Assembly: GCA_024685285.1 (NCBI GenBank)
Contig: JAIKVZ010000012.1
Span: 1-64,000 of the forward strand
Length of the DNA stretch: 64,000 nt
From: Bacteroidales bacterium
Lineage (GTDB): Bacteria; Bacteroidota; Bacteroidia; Bacteroidales; P3
Direction of reading: 5' to 3'
Below are positions 60,629 through 64,000 of the stretch, piece by piece (the stretch's first letter is position 1; each line of letters opens with the position of its first letter). Under the pieces are notes generated by a model. It saw only the letters and a list, made by a program, of their open reading frames with translations. It was not told the origin of the DNA and ran no database searches. A program made the position numbers and the translations under genes.

Positions 60629-61587
60629 AACTCTGGAACCGCATAACCGATACCTTCTGGCTCGTGTGGGGCCGTCTGCGCGAGGTCAACTACAAGGCTA
60701 TGGCCAAGCGCATAATCAACGCCATTGGCAACGTGATGCACACGATTCTCTTCGAGTGGCTGTTGCCGAAGCGCTACCGCAACATTACCAAGCGCCAAAT
60801 CTACGAAATAATATTCAAGGCCGACACCCCTGCAGGCAAGCGCTTCGACGTGTGGCTCCTTGTGCTGATAGTGCTCAACATCATACTGCTCATGATCGAC
60901 AGTATGCTCGACATGAGCAGCACCATCATCGTAGGGGCCCACAGCTCGGCCATGTGGTGGGTTATGAAGGCCTTGGAGTGGATGTTCACACTGCTCTTCA
61001 CTTTTGAGTACTACCTGCGTATCTACTGCCTCAAGCACCCCTGGAAATACGTTTTCTCGTTCTGGGGCTTCATCGACTTCCTCTCCATATTCCCTGCCTA
61101 CCTCAGCCTCATAGTGCCTGCCACCCAGGCCCTCACCGTGCTGCGTCTGCTCAGGGTGCTGCGCATATTCCGCATCTTCAAGCTCGAGCGTTTCCAGCAG
61201 GAGGCGGGGCGTCTCTTGGCGGCATTGCGCAACAGCGCCGTCAAGATACTTATCTTTATGCTTTTTGTGCTGGTGGCTGCCATCATACTCGGCACCATCA
61301 TCTACGCCATCGAGGGCGACCGCAACCCGGCCCTGCAGAGCATTCCGCAAGGTATCTACTGGGCTGTGGTGACCATGACCACCGTAGGCTACGGCGACGT
61401 GGCCCCGGTTACACCAGCGGGCCGTTTCTTGGCAGTGATAGTCATGCTGTTAGGCTATTCCATAATAGCTGTGCCCACAGGCATAGTGGCCGGCGAGGTT
61501 GTCGTGCAACACCGCCAGCCGAGGCAGAGGCAGCGCAAGGCCGCCATCGAGCATGAATATGACGACGAGGCCGACGCCCTCAACTAA
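60625..61587 (+). CDS. Voltage-gated potassium channel
   Basis: 320 residues, six membrane segments. S4 carries regularly spaced arginines (LRLLRVLRIFRIFKLERF), and the pore has the filter TTVGYGD. A cytoplasmic N-terminus of about 75 residues and a short charged tail (EHEYDDEADALN) flank the channel. Kv-like bacterial channels conduct K+ and set membrane potential. Last gene of the operon; a strong hairpin follows. Confidence 0.93.
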   Translation: MKLWNRITDTFWLVWGRLREVNYKAMAKRIINAIGNVMHTILFEWLLPKRYRNITKRQIYEIIFKADTPAGKRFDVWLLVLIVLNIILLMIDSMLDMSSTIIVGAHSSAMWWVMKALEWMFTLLFTFEYYLRIYCLKHPWKYVFSFWGFIDFLSIFPAYLSLIVPATQALTVLRLLRVLRIFRIFKLERFQQEAGRLLAALRNSAVKILIFMLFVLVAAIILGTIIYAIEGDRNPALQSIPQGIYWAVVTMTTVGYGDVAPVTPAGRFLAVIVMLLGYSIIAVPTGIVAGEVVVQHRQPRQRQRKAAIEHEYDDEADALN

Positions 61588-61618
61588 GTATTAACCCCCG
61601 ACCCGCAGAAAATAGCTA

Positions 61619-61655
61619 AAAGCACAAGTCGCTGAGAATCAGCGGCTTGTGCTTT
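61619..61655 (+). terminator. Terminator of the channel operon
   Basis: Seventeen-bp stem AAAGCACAAGTCGCTGA with its near complement (one G-T pair), loop GAA, then a short T-run. Confidence 0.9.
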
Positions 61656-61689
61656 TAAATATAACCCACTGAATTACAGTGTGGTAGAT

Positions 61690-61774
61690 GGGTTAGGTTC
61701 GGGTTAAGGTCGGGTTGGGGTCGGGTAGGGGTTTATAGCGACTATAGATTATATAGATTCTATAGTATATATAG
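61690..61774 (+). repeat. Dispersed G-rich array, copy 7, with nTATAGann tail
   Basis: Four 11-bp units (61690-61732), then five 9-bp units with TATAG at 61733, 61742, 61751, 61760 and 61769. Almost the same order and sequence as copy 1, 60 kb away. Confidence 0.9.
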
Positions 61775-61785
61775 TAGTCTAAATA

Positions 61786-61819
61786 GTATGCCCAGCCGGT
61801 GGAAACAGGCTGGGCATAC
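61786..61819 (-). terminator. Terminator-like hairpin of the 61852 gene
   Basis: Perfect 12-bp stem GTATGCCCAGCC with its complement, 10-base loop, 33 bases after the stop codon; AT-rich beyond. Confidence 0.8.
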
Positions 61820-61851
61820 TGATGTTCAAGCGTTTAGACAGCTGCGGTGCG

Positions 61852-63999
61852 TTATTGGCGCATCATGACTATCTTGCGTGCGGGCAAGCCCTCGATGTGT
61901 ACCACATATGTACCGGTGGCGGGCACGTCGAAGAGCAGGCGGTCTATGCTGTCGTACTTGGTGGCCAGCAGGCGACCCACGGCGTCGTAGAGGCGCACCA
62001 TGCGGCCCTGGGCTCCCTCGACGGCTATCTGCTTGCCGGTGGAGTAGATACGGGCCTCGTCGCCCTCCTCGACATCGGTTATGTCGACTTGGATGGTGTC
62101 GTACACAGTGTCGAATACGGTGACGTGCAGGGTGTCGTATATATATATGGTGTCGTAGTAGTCGCTGTCGACATAGTGCCAGATGATGCTGTCGATAACA
62201 TTGTAGACCACGGTGTCGCGGTTGATGATGTTATAGATCAGGCTGTCGACGGTGGTGATGTTGACAACCACACTGTCGCGGGTGATAACATTGTAGACCA
62301 CGCTGTCGATAGTGGTGACGTTGTAGATGACACTGTCGCGGTTGATGACGTTGACAACCACGCTGTCGATGTTGGTGATGTTGTAGACCACGCTGTCGAC
62401 GGTGCGGTACACGGTGTCGATTATCACAACGAGGCTGTCGACCGAGCCAGAGCCGCGGAACTTGCTAACCATAATGTTGTCAATTTGGGCTCCATCGTAA
62501 GCTTCAATGGCAAAACGGCTCACGCCTTTGGGGAGATAGACGGAGATGTGCGACTGGTTGGCGGTGACGGTGTGTGACTGGTAGAAATAGACGCTGTCGT
62601 ATGCGCGGTGGAGGCTGGAAATGGTCAGATCGTTCTGGTTGGTCATGCCGTAGTCAGAGTAGTAGTCGAAGGTAACCTGATAGACGGCGTCGTTATCGAA
62701 CTCGAATACTGGCGATACAATGTAGCCATTGTTACCTTCGTTGATTACGGCTTTGCCGTCGACCACTGTGGTATTGCCGAGGGTCCAGCAGGTCGGGGTG
62801 TTGTCGAAGGTCTCCAACACCGGTAACTCGTCGACGGTGCAGGGCTCGCTGATGGTGACCTGGATAGAGGCGGTGTCGCTCACGCCGTATTTGGTCACGA
62901 TGACTGTCACGGTGTATGTGCCCGGGGTGTTCCATATTGCTTCGGCATAGTCGTTTGATGTGTAGGAGTTGTCGGCGCCTTCAATCATCCAGTCGACGGT
63001 AACGCCGTCATCGTAGAGATTGATGTTACACAGGGGATGGAACGAAATCCACTGGCCGGGCTCAAGCATGGGGTAGGATGAGACGAGAATGTCGTCGACA
63101 AGGTTGCTGTCATCAACCTGTTGCTGGTCGGCATATTCCACACCGAAGTTGCGCAGCACCACGTAGTTGTTGGCAATATCGGTGGTGTCGTACACTTGGG
63201 GGTACATCGCAATTCTTACAGTCTGGCCGGCGTAGTCGTTGAGGCTGAATGAATATTGGTTTAAGCTATTGTCAAGCTCATAACCGCCAAGGCCGGTGTA
63301 GTTTGTATTTTCGTCAATTACAAATACCGAGATGGCGGCTTCGCCAACGGTTGCAGCCTCGAATTTAAGAGTCATTTCCTGGTAGGGCAGGACGAGCTCG
63401 CGAGTTATGAGTCCGGAGTAGACGGGGTCTACGCACGCAGCGAAATCGTCGGTGAATTGCCATGAACCTTCATTGAATAGCCAGCAGTCGGGTTGTGATG
63501 TAAGGCTCTCGTAGTAGGGGAACTGGTACACAGCGTCGCACTCGATGGCTTCGCCGGTCACGGTGATAGTGGCCGTGGCTGTGTCGGCACCGAGATCGTT
63601 GTAGACAATCATCATCACGGTGTAGGTGCCGGGGCGTTTCCAGTAAATGCCGCCGTCATCAGACCACTGGCCGTTGCCTTCAATAACCCAATCAGTTTCG
63701 CACGCCAGACCGCCCCATTTGTAAGACCAGGAGAGGTAGGCAGTCTCGCCGACGGTGACCTCTGCAGGCATCTCGAACAGGGTGATGGTGGGAGCCGAGG
63801 CGGGCAGCACTGTCACAGTCCACGAGGTGTCGATAGAGCCAATGGCGTTGGTGATGGTCAGGGTAACGGTGTAGGTGCCGGGCTCGGTCCAGAACATATT
63901 GACGCTGTCGTCAGCCCATTGGCCGCCGCCGAGATCCCATGTTGCGGTGCATTCCAGGCCACCGCCGTAGTACCACCAGCTGTAGTAGATGTACTGGTT
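61852..63999 (-). CDS. T9SS surface protein with PKD-like repeats, 5'-truncated
   Basis: The frame is open to the window end; an internal ATG at 63897 is not the true start. At least three PKD/Ig-like repeats are visible, each with a tryptophan-rich start (YSWWYYGGG, LSWSYKWGG) and the end PGTYTVTxxV. A jelly-roll-like domain and CTWTLG-type segments follow (62.8-63.5 kb), then seven 10-residue repeats (DSVVYNVxxx) and a type A sorting domain (MVRLYDAVGRLLAT...GTYVVHIEGLPARKIVMM). Surface adhesion or glycan binding is inferred. No catalytic motif seen. Confidence 0.9.
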   Translation of the reverse strand, partial: NQYIYYSWWYYGGGLECTATWDLGGGQWADDSVNMFWTEPGTYTVTLTITNAIGSIDTSWTVTVLPASAPTITLFEMPAEVTVGETAYLSWSYKWGGLACETDWVIEGNGQWSDDGGIYWKRPGTYTVMMIVYNDLGADTATATITVTGEAIECDAVYQFPYYESLTSQPDCWLFNEGSWQFTDDFAACVDPVYSGLITRELVLPYQEMTLKFEAATVGEAAISVFVIDENTNYTGLGGYELDNSLNQYSFSLNDYAGQTVRIAMYPQVYDTTDIANNYVVLRNFGVEYADQQQVDDSNLVDDILVSSYPMLEPGQWISFHPLCNINLYDDGVTVDWMIEGADNSYTSNDYAEAIWNTPGTYTVTVIVTKYGVSDTASIQVTISEPCTVDELPVLETFDNTPTCWTLGNTTVVDGKAVINEGNNGYIVSPVFEFDNDAVYQVTFDYYSDYGMTNQNDLTISSLHRAYDSVYFYQSHTVTANQSHISVYLPKGVSRFAIEAYDGAQIDNIMVSKFRGSGSVDSLVVIIDTVYRTVDSVVYNITNIDSVVVNVINRDSVIYNVTTIDSVVYNVITRDSVVVNITTVDSLIYNIINRDTVVYNVIDSIIWHYVDSDYYDTIYIYDTLHVTVFDTVYDTIQVDITDVEEGDEARIYSTGKQIAVEGAQGRMVRLYDAVGRLLATKYDSIDRLLFDVPATGTYVVHIEGLPARKIVMMRQ
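62191..62400 (-). repeat. 30-bp tandem repeat encoding DSVVYNVxxx
   Basis: About seven units of exactly 30 bp, each opening GTCG on the plus strand. The third-position pattern alternates (Arg-Asp and Ile/Val-Asp), suggesting duplication of 60-bp pairs. Confidence 0.9.
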
Positions 64000-64000
64000 G

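Noticed and set aside
62191-62400. CRISPR-like array of about 30-bp repeats
   Set aside because: Repeats are back to back without spacers, in frame in a T9SS gene, and no cas genes are present.

Overview
The window is a dense stretch of a Bacteroidota genome, most likely an uncultured gut-type Bacteroidales. Three things support this. Several large secreted proteins end in type IX secretion (T9SS) type A sorting domains. About twenty promoters fit the Bacteroidota form (TTTG near -33, about 19 bases, then TAnnTTTGC). Typical families occur throughout (thrS-infC-rpmI-rplT, DUF177-rpmF, lptB-kdsD, BspA-type leucine-rich repeats). No phage, insertion sequence, plasmid gene or CRISPR array was seen.

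Layout. 1-1.3 kb: 3' end of gdhA, its terminator and the first copy of a dispersed G-rich repeat. 1.3-3.5 kb: AT-rich lipoprotein/metallopeptidase-like genes, two of which look like one frameshifted gene. 3.7-7.7 kb: a UvrD-type helicase carrying a DnaQ-like exonuclease domain, and tilS. 7.7-19.7 kb: one 3,992-residue T9SS cargo protein with a duplicated beta-helix super-module. 20-26 kb: fba, a lipoprotein, tRNA-Val, DUF2147-nitroreductase-comEC, and a HerA-like ATPase. 26.5-29.1 kb: two AT-rich secreted-protein genes, one with a GC-rich T9SS tail. 29.3-33 kb: rplS, rplT, rpmI, infC (apparent AUA start) and thrS. 33.2-33.5 kb: a candidate structured RNA. 33.5-36.7 kb: a BspA/InlB-repeat T9SS protein. 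36.9-41.1 kb: rpmF/DUF177, a flippase, lptB and kdsD. 41.2-49 kb: recQ followed by a complete RND efflux operon. 49.1-52.5 kb: thyA-manC-asnS. 52.7-56.6 kb: an EamA transporter, tRNA-Ser, a 59-residue membrane protein, tRNA-Asn, nnrD and an arginine-decarboxylase-like gene. 56.8-61.6 kb: a secreted C1 peptidase, then TIGR04076-SDR-M16-voltage-gated K+ channel joined by short overlaps. 61.9 kb to the end: a partial T9SS protein with PKD-like repeats.

The most unusual signal is a family of seven intergenic elements. Each is an array of 11-bp G-rich units (GGTTnAGGTCG), in two copies followed by a 9-bp-period array (nTATAGann). In six of seven copies the G-rich strand is the sense strand of the gene ending just upstream. 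In four of these a strong terminator-like hairpin lies between the stop codon and the array. I know of no named element that matches; a role at transcript 3' ends, possibly as a G-quadruplex, is inference.

Other points worth checking: a near-identical promoter block in front of two tRNA genes, face-to-face kdsD/recQ promoters, non-AUG starts for infC and kdsD, the mosaic composition of the 26.5-kb T9SS gene, and nested repeats in the surface proteins.
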